Shown piece by piece: positions 13,654 to 22,424 of a stretch of 38,249 nucleotides of DNA; the stretch's first letter is position 1; each line of letters starts with the position of its first letter. The notes below the pieces were generated by a model that saw nothing but the letters and a program-made list of their open reading frames with translations, was not told the origin of the DNA and made no database searches. The DNA lies in NCBI GenBank assembly GCA_905234705.1, contig CAJOIB010000033.1:1-38249 (forward strand). Reading direction: 5' to 3'. The position numbers and the translations under genes were made by a program. This DNA is from an uncultured Selenomonadaceae bacterium (lineage in GTDB: Bacteria > Bacillota > Negativicutes > Selenomonadales > Selenomonadaceae).

Positions 13654-15240
13654 ATGGCGGATTTGTTGTACACAATCAAGGCGAATACTCCGAAAGAAGA
13701 AATTATTAAACTCCTGCGCGATCATCAGGAAATAAAATTTGTGTCGCTGGTTGGAATTGATTTAGCGGGCAATGACACTGACGAAAAAATTCCAGTGCGC
13801 ATTTTCATTAAAGACATCGACGAATTTTTTGCCGGTCGCGCAGTGCAGACTGACGGCTCAAGCGTCGTCCTGCCAGGTATCGCCACGCTCAATAACGCGA
13901 AGGTTGATATGCCGGTTGACCCGTCCGTTAATTGGTTTGTCGATTACAATTTTGAAAACTACGATAACGTCACAAATCGCCCTGTTGGGACTTTGCGCAT
14001 ACCGAGTTTTTTGATTCACGAGGGCAAGCGCGTTGATTCTCGCGCGGTTTTAACCGATACGCTGATTAACGTCAAGAAAGAATTGGTTGATTTATTTCAT
14101 CATTATCCGGAAATTAGCGGCACGACTTTTAGCGGCAAAGATGTTACTGATATTGCTTTTACTTCAGCGACGGAATTGGAATTTTGGGTAAAGACGCCGC
14201 TTGAGGAAGCCGCGGTTGAGGAAATGACGGCGTCGCAGGTTATGCAGGAGCAGTATTGGGAAAGGACGCACGGCGCGGTTCGATGTGCGCTTGAGCAAAG
14301 TTTGATTGAGCTGGACAAGTACGGCTTGCAGGTTGAGATGGGACACAAGGAAGTTGGCGGCTTGAAGGCGCAGATTGACGAATCGGGGCATTTGACGCAC
14401 GTTTGCGAACAGCTTGAAATTGACTGGAAATATTCCGACGCGGTACAGGCGGCTGACAATGAAATAATCGTTCGGACGGTTGTCAAAGAAATTTTCCGCG
14501 CTAATGGGCTTGAAGTCAGTTTCAAAGCTAAGCCGATGATAGGGCTTGCGGGCAATGGCGAGCATACGCATATTGGCTTGGCGGCGATAACTGCTGAAGG
14601 CAAAATGTACAATCTTTTCACCGCGAAAAATCCGGAGCAGGATTATATGAGCGCGGTAGGTTATGGCGCGCTTATGGGTTTGCTGAAATATTATGAAGTT
14701 ATCAATCCTTTTGTCAGTTCGACGAATGACTCGCTGAATCGTTTGAAACCTGGCTTTGAAGCGCCGGTTTGCATTGTAACTTCGCTCGGACATACGCCGA
14801 AATTCCCCAGCCGCAACCGTACAATTTTAGTCAGTTTGATTCGCGACCTTGAAAATCCTATGGCGACGCGATTTGAATTGCGCGGTTGCAATCCGTACAG
14901 CAATATTTATCTGGTATTGGCGGCGTCATATTCTGCGATTTTGGACGGAATTAAGATGAGCGTTACTCATACAACCGACGAACTTTTAACTGAGCTCAGC
15001 AAAGACGCGGGCGTTGAAGGTTTTTATCTGGAAAAAAATCGTGCTTATCGCAGTGAAGAAGATGTTTATGAGGCTTACACCGACGCTGAGCGCAGTAAAC
15101 TTTTTGGTGAACCGCCCGAAACTGTTTGGGAAAATATGGAAGCGCTGAATAAATATCCCGATAAAGTCAAAGTTATTTGCAGCGGCGGCGCGCTGAATGA
15201 GCGGATTATCAATGGTTTTCGTGAGGGAAGACTGAATTAA
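13654..15240 (+). CDS. glnA: glutamine synthetase
   Basis: The 528-residue protein is longer than typical type I enzymes (about 440-475). The beta-grasp part carries AVQTDGSSVVLPGI (the DGSS segment, about residue 70). The catalytic domain has TELEFWV, QVEMGHKEVGGLKAQID, DNEIIVRTVVKEIF, PMIGLAGNGEHTHIGL (the GxGxHxH segment), LKPGFEAPVCIV, SRNRTILV and ATRFELRGCNPYSNIYL with the R-x-E-x-R pattern. It joins ammonium to glutamate with ATP. The sequence is a divergent branch of the family, so another gamma-glutamyl ligase activity cannot be excluded, but the neighbouring amtB-PII pair fits glutamine synthetase. AAGGAG lies before ATG 13654. The leader holds a cobalamin riboswitch. Confidence 0.9.
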   Translation: MADLLYTIKANTPKEEIIKLLRDHQEIKFVSLVGIDLAGNDTDEKIPVRIFIKDIDEFFAGRAVQTDGSSVVLPGIATLNNAKVDMPVDPSVNWFVDYNFENYDNVTNRPVGTLRIPSFLIHEGKRVDSRAVLTDTLINVKKELVDLFHHYPEISGTTFSGKDVTDIAFTSATELEFWVKTPLEEAAVEEMTASQVMQEQYWERTHGAVRCALEQSLIELDKYGLQVEMGHKEVGGLKAQIDESGHLTHVCEQLEIDWKYSDAVQAADNEIIVRTVVKEIFRANGLEVSFKAKPMIGLAGNGEHTHIGLAAITAEGKMYNLFTAKNPEQDYMSAVGYGALMGLLKYYEVINPFVSSTNDSLNRLKPGFEAPVCIVTSLGHTPKFPSRNRTILVSLIRDLENPMATRFELRGCNPYSNIYLVLAASYSAILDGIKMSVTHTTDELLTELSKDAGVEGFYLEKNRAYRSEEDVYEAYTDAERSKLFGEPPETVWENMEALNKYPDKVKVICSGGALNERIINGFREGRLN

Positions 15241-15251
15241 TTTCTCGGATT

Positions 15252-15521
15252 TTGCCGGAATTGCGCGACATTGTTCGCAAGGCTAAAAAAATTGACGCCG
15301 AATTTGTCACCGACCAGGACGCTTACAACTGGAACAAAATTTTCAACCTTCGCGCAGAACTGGCGAAAGATTCTATTGACGAAAAATCGCTGTTCACGCG
15401 GCTGATTAATGCGTTGCTTGCGGGCGAATATGACAAGGCGTCGAAACTTCAGACCGAAATTTATCACAAAGTCGAAGAACTCAAATTGCTTTACGACGCT
15501 TACGAAAAAAATATTATCTAA
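15252..15521 (+). CDS. hypothetical protein, small and helical
   Basis: The 89-residue protein is charged and probably all helix (ELRDIVRKAKKIDAEFV, LINALLAGEYDKASKLQTEI, KVEELKLLYDAYEKNII). No family was recognised, and there is no signal peptide or membrane segment. It begins 11 bases after the glutamine synthetase stop, with TTG 15252 as the only usual start codon in frame; GAGGGAAG further upstream at 15223-15230 may act as a distant ribosome binding site, so the exact start is uncertain. A strong terminator follows 28 bases after the stop, placing the gene in the glutamine synthetase operon; a role linked to that enzyme is possible but not shown. Confidence 0.65.
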   Translation: MPELRDIVRKAKKIDAEFVTDQDAYNWNKIFNLRAELAKDSIDEKSLFTRLINALLAGEYDKASKLQTEIYHKVEELKLLYDAYEKNII

Positions 15522-15548
15522 AAAATTTTCCACGCAAAAATTAAATCC

Positions 15549-15577
15549 AATCGCCTTTTTGACGGGGCGATTTTTTT
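15549..15577 (+). terminator. intrinsic terminator of the glutamine synthetase operon
   Basis: AATCGCC (15549-15555) pairs with GGCGATT (15566-15572) around a 10-base loop, followed by a run of seven T (15571-15577). Confidence 0.85.
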
Positions 15578-15800
15578 ATTGCAGGAATTTCGCTGTTCTT
15601 ATAGAAATTAACGTCGATATATTGCAAATTGACGCTCATAAAAAAATATTATTTGACGTAAAATGTCTTAAGATTTTATCCCTTCCTATGCAAAAACCGC
15701 ACGGGGGGGTAATTTTTTACTAAAAATGCATTGTAGTTTATCTAATTTTGTCGATGAATTGTAGAAGGAGATTAATCAATCAGTCTTAGGAGAGGTTTTA

Positions 15801-18800
15801 ATGTCAAGTTTAAAATGGATTCGCAGCGAAAAATTTATCGACTACGCAACAATCGTCGGCGTCACTTTGCTATTCCTCGTCATAGTTTCGCTAAATGTAA
15901 ATTTAATTTTTCAAATGACGTCGAATCAAACCGAAGAAATTGGGCGAATGCAGCTTGAACGTATTCGTAGCGACCTTGAAGATAAAATTACCAATTCCGA
16001 ACACGCGATTATGCAAGTGGCGAATGACGCTGAAAATTTACTTGCGGCGGGAATTTCACATGAAGATCTTGAAAAATTTTTTATTCGCAAAAAAGGTGAG
16101 CAACGCATTTTGTTTAACGGCGTTTGTTTCAACGTGTACATTGTTAACAGAAATTTTACGATTATACCGGATTTTGACATACCGGCGAATTATCACGCGA
16201 CCGAGCGACTCTGGTACAAGGGCGCTGCGGCTCATCCTGGGCAAATTTACATAACAGATCCGTACGTTGACGCCGCCGGTAATGGAATGTGTTTTACTAT
16301 GTCAAAGCTGTTGTCCGATAATGAAACCGTCGTTGCGATGGATTTTAGCTTTGCCGATATGCAGGAATCGATTTTGAAAATGACGGCGGGCAATCACCGC
16401 ACTGCTTTAATCGTCACGAAAACCGGAATGATTATCGGATATAATGATATGTCATTGGTTGGCGAAAAAATTTCTAAGAAATTGCCGGAGTACGAAAATA
16501 TTCTTGCGCGCGTCATCAGCAACAAGGCGCACGGCAGTTTTCTGGCTGACATTGGCGGCAACGAAAGTACAATTTTCAGCAGCGAAACCAACAACGGCTA
16601 TTATATGATTGTCGGCATTGATAATTGGATTTTTTATGAGGACAGTTACCGGCAAGTTATCATTACGATTTTGATTAGTCTGGGAATGTTGGCTGTAATT
16701 ATAATTTTTTATCTGAATGGCGTACAAAATCGCCTTCGCGCAGAACAAGCTTTAAACGCCAAGGAAAAATTTTTATCGGGCTTGTCAAAGGAATTACGCG
16801 CGCCCTTGAAGAAAATCTTAGAATTATCGAAAGTTGACTCCTTCGACAATAAAAATACTTCGGAAGATACAGCGGCGCAAGTTCAAGAATCGGCGCTGCA
16901 TCTTTCGGATATGCTGGATAATTTATTTTCATTTTCCACTATGGTTGAGGACGAATTTCAAATACATTCCGACAAAGATAATCAGGGGCTGAAATTATCG
17001 AAGGCGAGCAAATTTGCGCGCATGGGTATAATTGGCGTGCTGATTTTTTCAATGGCGGTAAGTATGGCGCTTTGCATTAGTACGACGATAAGCGCAGGCG
17101 ATGCTAAACTTAGGCGCGAAGCTGACAGCTACGAATATCAGCTGTCGAATTGGATAGCCCGCCAGAAAAGTATTTTGAGCATTTTTGTAAATATGATTTC
17201 TGAACATCCGGAGCTCATGGAAGATTACGACAGCGCAGTGAAATTTTTGAATGGCATTGCTAAAAAGTATCCCGATATTTCGGTTTGCTATTTGGCTAAT
17301 CCGTACTCAAAAAATACGGTGATAATGAATAACGGCTGGCAAGGTCCGGAAGGCTGGAAAGTCGAAGAGCGCCCTTGGTACATTGACACTGAAAAATCGG
17401 AAGACGGCTTTAATTTTTCCACGCCATATTTTGACGATCAAACCGGCTTTTATTGCGTGACGCTCTCTCAGATTGTTTACGGTTCGAACGGCGAATTTTT
17501 AGGCATATTCGGCATTGATTTTTTTCTTGACAAGCTGATTCACATTCTCGACGAAAGTTACACCAGGAACGGTTATGCCTTCGTTGTTGACAAGGACGGC
17601 ATTATCATAAATCACCCGAACCGCAATTATCAAATGTCAACGACCAATTCAACAGCGATTTCCGAGACGGAGTACGAGGACGTTTATTTTGCGGACGATA
17701 AAGTTTTTGTTTTGACGGATTATAACGATATGCGGGCGGCGTGCCTTTCAAAGCGCGACGCTGAATCGAATTTTACCGTGATAGTTGCAAATAATTGGTG
17801 GAATATTTACGGCGGAATTGTCACATTGGGCGCGCTGTTTTTCCTGCTGTTGGTGATTTGCGTAATATCGGTTGCGACGCTTATAGACCGGCAGTTGAAA
17901 TGGCAGGCGGCGGCTAATCAGAAATTGCAAGAGGCGGCTGATACTGCAAATCGCGCCAGTCAAGCAAAGTTTCAATTTTTAGCGCAAATGAGCCACGAAA
18001 TACGCACGCCGTTAAATGCGCTTTTGGGTATGAATGAATTAATTCTGCGCGAGAGCAACGAAAAGGATACAATCGAGTATTCGGAAAATATTCAGAGCGC
18101 GGGCAAAACTTTACTTTCGCTAATTAATACGATTTTGGATTTTTCAAAATTGGATAGCGGCAAAATGCGGATTGTCCCTGTGCGGTATAATACCTTGACG
18201 ATGATTGGCGAATTGCTGACAATGGCGAATGAGCGTGCGCAGAAAAAAAATCTTGAGTTTATCGTAGAAATTGACCCGCGCCTTCCAAAAACAATGTACG
18301 GCGATGATATGCGCGTCAAGCAGGTTATCACGAACATTTTGACGAACGCGATTAAGTACACGCCGCAGGGTTCGGTGAAATTGGAAATTAGCGTGAATTA
18401 TTTCGACGCCGACGAAACCATTGAATTTCAAGTGCGCGTCAGCGATACCGGCATTGGCATTCGCGAAGAAGACATGAGCAAGCTGTTCAAATCTTTCCTG
18501 CGGATCGATGAAGAGAAAAACCGCAACATTGAAGGCACGGGCTTAGGAATTTCCATTGTTCGGAAATTGTTGGTAATGATGGGCAGCAGCTTGAAAGTTG
18601 AGAGCGTGTACGGGCAGGGCTCAACATTTTATTTTAATCTGAAGCAGAAAATCATTGATAAGACTCCGATTGGCGATTATCGCGAGCACAATATCAGCGG
18701 GCAAGTTGCCGCCGACCGGAAAAATAAACAGTATCTGCAATTCCCAGGCGCGAAAATTTTGGCTGTTGACGATAACCGAATGAATTTGAAAGTTATCAAG

Positions 18801-19580
18801 GGCATTTTGAAATTCAATGCGATTGTGCCGGATTTGGCGGAGAGCGGCGCGGAATGTTTGAGACTTGCCGCCAAAAACCATTACGATATAATTTTCCTTG
18901 ATCATATGATGCCGGAAATGGACGGTATCGAAACTTTGAAAAAATTGAAGGCTGAACATTTGACGGATAATTGCGTGGTAATTGCGTTGACGGCGAATGC
19001 GATTAGCGGCGCGCAGGAATTTTATATTGCGTCGGGCTTCGATGATTATTTGTCTAAGCCGGTGAATCCGGACGCATTGGAGCAGACGCTTGAAAAATAT
19101 TTGCCGACGAACATTCCGGCTAATGACGCTGAAATTCCGGCTGAAGAAATTATTGACGATGAAATTGACGAAACCGGCGATAATTTGACGCACAGGGAAT
19201 TAAAATTGCTGGCGGAAATTTGTCCGGAGATTAATGTTGACGCGGCTATGAGTTATTGTATGCACAGCAAAGAATTTTTTATTGAGATGATGCAGGAATT
19301 TTGCGACGATGATAAAACTGAAACGATAAATAAAACTTATGACGCTGGCGACTGGAAAAATTATCGGATATTGGTACACGCGCTGAAAAGTACTTCGATG
19401 GTGATTGGCGCGCTGAAATTCAGTGACAATGCCAAGGCTCAAGAGTTTGCCGCAAAAGACGAGCGCATTGACGATTTGAAGAAAAATCACGCCGATTTTA
19501 TGAGCGAATACCAGAAACTTCGCGCAGGGATTGATAAATGGCTGGAGGTTAGCGATAATGCAAAAAATCTTGATAGTTGA
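15801..19580 (+). CDS. hybrid sensor histidine kinase with tandem sensor modules, REC and Hpt
   Basis: The 1259-residue protein contains two sensor halves. First half: membrane segment (about 16-38), an extracellular Cache-like domain, a second membrane segment (about 285-305) and a HisKA-like helix pair whose H-box reads SKELRAPLKK, with Lys330 where the phosphorylated histidine belongs; no ATPase domain follows. Second half: membrane segment (about 412-432), a second Cache domain with WYIDTEKSEDGFNFS, a membrane segment (about 675-695), a normal HisKA (SHEIRTPL, His732), HATPase with N box, DTGIGI and GTGLGIS, a REC domain with Asp1034 in IIFLDHMMPEMDG, and a C-terminal Hpt (HALKSTS, His1193). 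It should run a full phosphorelay. AGGAGAGG precedes ATG 15801; its end overlaps the response regulator-GGDEF gene, its probable target. Confidence 0.93.
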   Translation: MSSLKWIRSEKFIDYATIVGVTLLFLVIVSLNVNLIFQMTSNQTEEIGRMQLERIRSDLEDKITNSEHAIMQVANDAENLLAAGISHEDLEKFFIRKKGEQRILFNGVCFNVYIVNRNFTIIPDFDIPANYHATERLWYKGAAAHPGQIYITDPYVDAAGNGMCFTMSKLLSDNETVVAMDFSFADMQESILKMTAGNHRTALIVTKTGMIIGYNDMSLVGEKISKKLPEYENILARVISNKAHGSFLADIGGNESTIFSSETNNGYYMIVGIDNWIFYEDSYRQVIITILISLGMLAVIIIFYLNGVQNRLRAEQALNAKEKFLSGLSKELRAPLKKILELSKVDSFDNKNTSEDTAAQVQESALHLSDMLDNLFSFSTMVEDEFQIHSDKDNQGLKLSKASKFARMGIIGVLIFSMAVSMALCISTTISAGDAKLRREADSYEYQLSNWIARQKSILSIFVNMISEHPELMEDYDSAVKFLNGIAKKYPDISVCYLANPYSKNTVIMNNGWQGPEGWKVEERPWYIDTEKSEDGFNFSTPYFDDQTGFYCVTLSQIVYGSNGEFLGIFGIDFFLDKLIHILDESYTRNGYAFVVDKDGIIINHPNRNYQMSTTNSTAISETEYEDVYFADDKVFVLTDYNDMRAACLSKRDAESNFTVIVANNWWNIYGGIVTLGALFFLLLVICVISVATLIDRQLKWQAAANQKLQEAADTANRASQAKFQFLAQMSHEIRTPLNALLGMNELILRESNEKDTIEYSENIQSAGKTLLSLINTILDFSKLDSGKMRIVPVRYNTLTMIGELLTMANERAQKKNLEFIVEIDPRLPKTMYGDDMRVKQVITNILTNAIKYTPQGSVKLEISVNYFDADETIEFQVRVSDTGIGIREEDMSKLFKSFLRIDEEKNRNIEGTGLGISIVRKLLVMMGSSLKVESVYGQGSTFYFNLKQKIIDKTPIGDYREHNISGQVAADRKNKQYLQFPGAKILAVDDNRMNLKVIKGILKFNAIVPDLAESGAECLRLAAKNHYDIIFLDHMMPEMDGIETLKKLKAEHLTDNCVVIALTANAISGAQEFYIASGFDDYLSKPVNPDALEQTLEKYLPTNIPANDAEIPAEEIIDDEIDETGDNLTHRELKLLAEICPEINVDAAMSYCMHSKEFFIEMMQEFCDDDKTETINKTYDAGDWKNYRILVHALKSTSMVIGALKFSDNAKAQEFAAKDERIDDLKKNHADFMSEYQKLRAGIDKWLEVSDNAKNLDS

Positions 19581-20835
19581 CGACGAACCAATGATGTTAA
19601 GAATTGCGTCGAAGATTCTTTCAAAAAAATATCAAATTGTAACGGCGTCGTCGGGCGCGGAGGCGATTGAAATATTCGCGGCGGAAAAGCCGGACATGGT
19701 TTTATCGGATTTGCTGATGCCGGAAATGGACGGCTACGAATTGCACAGCATTTTACAGGCGAAAACTTCAGAGCCAGTGCCGATAATGTTTATGACGGCG
19801 GACGAGAGCGACGAAAGCGAAAGTCACGGCTTTGAAATTGGCGCGGCTGATTATATTCGCAAACCGCTGAAGGCTGATATTTTAATGCGGCGCGTGGGAA
19901 ATATTTTAGACAATCTCGACAAATTGAACGGCTTGAAGCAGGCGGTAGATATTGACACGATGACTGGCTTGTTGAATAAAGTTGCGTCGCAGCGGAAAAT
20001 TGGCGAAATCTGCGCGACGGCTCACGGCGTTTTGCTGATGATTGATTTGGATAGTTTTAAGCTTGTCAATGACATTCACGGGCACGCGATGGGCGATAGA
20101 ATTTTGGTGAAGTTTTCGGAACTGCTGAACGCGGTTATGAGCGAAGGCGATTTGATTGGGCGAATGGGCGGCGACGAATTTATTGCTTTTTGCCAAAATA
20201 TTAATGACGAAAAAATTATTGCCGCGAAAACTGATTATCTCAATGAGAAAATTGTAGACGCGGCGAAAAAATATATGGGCGCGAATTTTAATATACCGCT
20301 GGGCGTATCGATAGGCGCGGTGTTTGTTCCTGCGGAGGGAACGGATTTTGCGGATTTGTACAAAAAAGCTGACAAGGCGCTTTACAATGTCAAGCAGAAT
20401 GGCAAGCACGGTTGCGCGTTTTATAGCAGTGGCAATGAGGAAGTTCCGGCGCAGAAAGATTTTGCGGATTTAGATAAAATTCTTGGTGAGCGCAATGTTA
20501 AAAATGAGGCGTATTTTGTCAGCGCGGAAATTTTTAAGCTGATTTACCGGCTGGCGGTTCGGCTTGTGAAAAGTTTCAAGCAAGATATTCAATTTGTGCG
20601 GCTGACTGTTGACGCTGAAAAAGATTCTGACATTGACGAGCTGAAAGATTTACTCACGGCGAATTTGCGAATGAGCGACTGCGCAGCTCAAGTCAGCCGG
20701 AATCAATTTTTAATCTTGCTAATGGAAACGAAACTGCAGGAATGGAATTTTATAAAAATGCGGCTCACGGCGAAAATTAAAACGTTAAAAAATTTAGCGC
20801 GGTGTAAAGTCGATTTTGAATCAACAACGCTTTAA
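19558..20835 (+). CDS. response regulator with GGDEF (diguanylate cyclase) domain
   Basis: ATG 19558, with GGAGG 9 bases upstream, overlaps the kinase stop by 23 bases and gives 425 residues. The REC domain (1-120) starts KILIVDDEP and has the phospho-acceptor Asp51 in VLSDLLMPEMDG. A GGDEF domain (about 135-295) begins DIDTMTGLLNK, has LLMIDLDSFKLVNDIHGHAMGD and an intact RMGGDEF, so it should make cyclic di-GMP; the inhibitory RxxD site is missing (SEGD). The last 125 residues form an additional domain I cannot name, perhaps a degenerate GGDEF-like fold. The overlap with the hybrid kinase marks the pair as a signalling unit. A partial second copy of the 3' end lies just downstream. Confidence 0.94.
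   Translation: MQKILIVDDEPMMLRIASKILSKKYQIVTASSGAEAIEIFAAEKPDMVLSDLLMPEMDGYELHSILQAKTSEPVPIMFMTADESDESESHGFEIGAADYIRKPLKADILMRRVGNILDNLDKLNGLKQAVDIDTMTGLLNKVASQRKIGEICATAHGVLLMIDLDSFKLVNDIHGHAMGDRILVKFSELLNAVMSEGDLIGRMGGDEFIAFCQNINDEKIIAAKTDYLNEKIVDAAKKYMGANFNIPLGVSIGAVFVPAEGTDFADLYKKADKALYNVKQNGKHGCAFYSSGNEEVPAQKDFADLDKILGERNVKNEAYFVSAEIFKLIYRLAVRLVKSFKQDIQFVRLTVDAEKDSDIDELKDLLTANLRMSDCAAQVSRNQFLILLMETKLQEWNFIKMRLTAKIKTLKNLARCKVDFESTTL
20658..20769 (+). repeat. direct repeat, copy 1 (inside the 3' end of the GGDEF gene)
   Basis: This 112-base segment of the response regulator gene is repeated at 20845-20955. The two copies differ at only three substitutions and a single-base deletion, while the 75 bases between them are unrelated. 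Confidence 0.9.
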
Positions 20836-20844
20836 AATTTAAAT

Positions 20845-20955
20845 GGCGAATTTGCGAATGAGCGACTGCGCGGCTCAAGTCAGCCGGAATCAGTTTTTAA
20901 TCTTGCTAATGGAAACGAAACTGCAGAATGGAATTTTATGAAAATGCGGCTCACG
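20845..20955 (+). pseudogene. direct repeat, copy 2: displaced 3' fragment of a response regulator-GGDEF gene
   Basis: This copy lies after the stop codon of the intact gene. Compared with copy 1, two substitutions are silent in the coding frame, one changes I to M, and a G is missing in the GCAGGAATGG segment, which breaks the frame. It has no start codon or ribosome binding site of its own. Silent differences suggest it once belonged to a translated paralogue or was exchanged with one. Confidence 0.7.
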
Positions 20956-20970
20956 AACGACGCTGAAAAT

Positions 20971-22356
20971 TTATTTTGGCGCGATAAATTTTGAATACAG
21001 CGCTTGTTTATCTTGCAAAGAATTAATCATTGGCGGGCAGGAAGTTTTTCTGACGCCGGAATTTTTTATAAAGTCAGCCATTTTGTCGTACGCCGCGACA
21101 ATTTCCGCCGGTTCAATCTGCGCGATACAATGAGACGTACCAGTGACACAACCGCCCATTGATAATGTATTTGCGCAAGGCGGGAGGGCGTGTTCCGGTC
21201 GAAGAACAATCGCGTTAGTTTGCCACGGGTAATACATCGCGTATTCGCTCAACATGCCTGGTAAAATATTTTCCTTATCTTTAGCTTCTCGGCAAAGCAT
21301 AATCATTGGCAGATGGACGGCAGCAGCGCAATTTGACGCTCCAGTGTCATTGCCAATGTACATATCGGTCTGCGACATTACCGCTGCGTCAAAGCGCCAA
21401 CCATTAAAAATTTCGACAAAGTTTTTCACAAATTCGCGGGGAAGGTTGCTCTCAAGAAAATTCGCATCTTCCGCTTCCGCAGGTCCGCCCAAAATTATTA
21501 TGCTACCGCCTTTGTCAATAATTTCTTTAAAAGCTTGCAAATATTTTTCTATAGGATATTTTCTCATATGAGTACTTGCGCTTATTCCGACGGTAATTTT
21601 AATTCGCCCCTCTGCAAAGCCGCGCAATAATTTTTTCGCAACGCTCAAATCGGCCGCGTCGAACCAAACTTCCAAATCGGTACGCTGTATCTTCAAGCCG
21701 TAATCTTGCAAAATGTACAAATTTCTCGCGCAGTCGTGAATAATTTCCGGCGGATTCAAAACCGGATGAGTCAATAAAGCATTTCCGTTGTTTTGTTCAG
21801 GCGGCAAAAGACTATTTGTGTAAAGGCGTCCGGCATTGCTTATGTAACCGACGCGCTCTTTCGCGCCGCTGAAGTACAGCATTAACAAGTGTCTGAATTT
21901 CATTGAGTTAAAATATCTGAACTCGAAACCCAAGCTGAATTTCCTCTGCCAAAGATAATTTTTCGCGAAATCCAGCATATATCTCATAACTTGCGGCACT
22001 TCGTCGTCGTCGCATTCGTCTTCAAAATCGAAAGTTAAAATTTCGTTGACATACGGGCAAAGTTCCGCTAGCGGATATATTCTTTTATTTATAACCAGCG
22101 TGATATGAGCCGCGGGATAATTCATTCGAATCTCGCGAATTGCCGGCGACAATAAAATAAAATCGCCAAAACTATCCAGCTTGACGATTAAAATATTTTT
22201 TACCGCCGCAGTGGAAGTTTCGCGAAATCCGAGCCTGGTAAATGCCGCCTCCATCTTTGACACCATCGTCTTCAAATATAGAGCCTTCGTCTGAATGACT
22301 TCGTTTATGCAGCCCTCGGCAACTTTGTTTATTATTTCAAAGTTTTCTTTTATCAA
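20971..22356 (-). CDS. glycosyltransferase family 9 (heptosyltransferase-like)
   Basis: TTG 22356 is chosen because GGAGG lies 8 bases upstream; the protein then has 461 residues. After a helical N-terminal extension of about 45 residues, the family 9 fold begins with NILIVKLDSFGDFILLSPAIREIR, as in heptosyltransferases WaaC/WaaF. The second half has SIIILGGPAEAEDANFLE and DMYIGNDTGASNCAAAVHLPMIML, the nucleotide-sugar (ADP-heptose-type) binding end with the conserved D-T-G. The C-terminal part has several cysteines (PPCANTLSMGGCVTGTSHC) of unknown use. It probably adds a heptose or other sugar to LPS or a related glycan. The gene is single, with its own promoter back to back with that of glyQ. 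Confidence 0.9.
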   Translation of the reverse strand: MIKENFEIINKVAEGCINEVIQTKALYLKTMVSKMEAAFTRLGFRETSTAAVKNILIVKLDSFGDFILLSPAIREIRMNYPAAHITLVINKRIYPLAELCPYVNEILTFDFEDECDDDEVPQVMRYMLDFAKNYLWQRKFSLGFEFRYFNSMKFRHLLMLYFSGAKERVGYISNAGRLYTNSLLPPEQNNGNALLTHPVLNPPEIIHDCARNLYILQDYGLKIQRTDLEVWFDAADLSVAKKLLRGFAEGRIKITVGISASTHMRKYPIEKYLQAFKEIIDKGGSIIILGGPAEAEDANFLESNLPREFVKNFVEIFNGWRFDAAVMSQTDMYIGNDTGASNCAAAVHLPMIMLCREAKDKENILPGMLSEYAMYYPWQTNAIVLRPEHALPPCANTLSMGGCVTGTSHCIAQIEPAEIVAAYDKMADFIKNSGVRKTSCPPMINSLQDKQALYSKFIAPK

Positions 22357-22380
22357 GTAAATCACCTCCAAAATTAATTT

Positions 22381-22408
22381 ATTTTACGTCTAAATCCAAG
22401 TTTGTCAA
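22381..22408 (-). promoter_or_regulatory. predicted promoter of the family 9 glycosyltransferase
   Basis: On the minus strand TTGACA (22403-22408) and TAAAAT (22381-22386) are 16 bases apart, about 25 bases upstream of the start. Confidence 0.6.
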
Positions 22409-22424
22409 ATCAATATTCGTAAGT

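Noticed and set aside
13129-13725. A 198-codon open frame on the minus strand across the amtB/glutamine synthetase gap
   Set aside because: It overlaps the riboswitch, both promoters and the start of glutamine synthetase, has no ribosome binding site, and its translation resembles no protein; the DNA is better explained as regulatory.
15590-15800. A cyclic di-GMP riboswitch upstream of the c-di-GMP-related kinase gene
   Set aside because: I looked for the GEMM core and could not find it; only an AT-rich leader, a G7 run and a ribosome binding site are visible.
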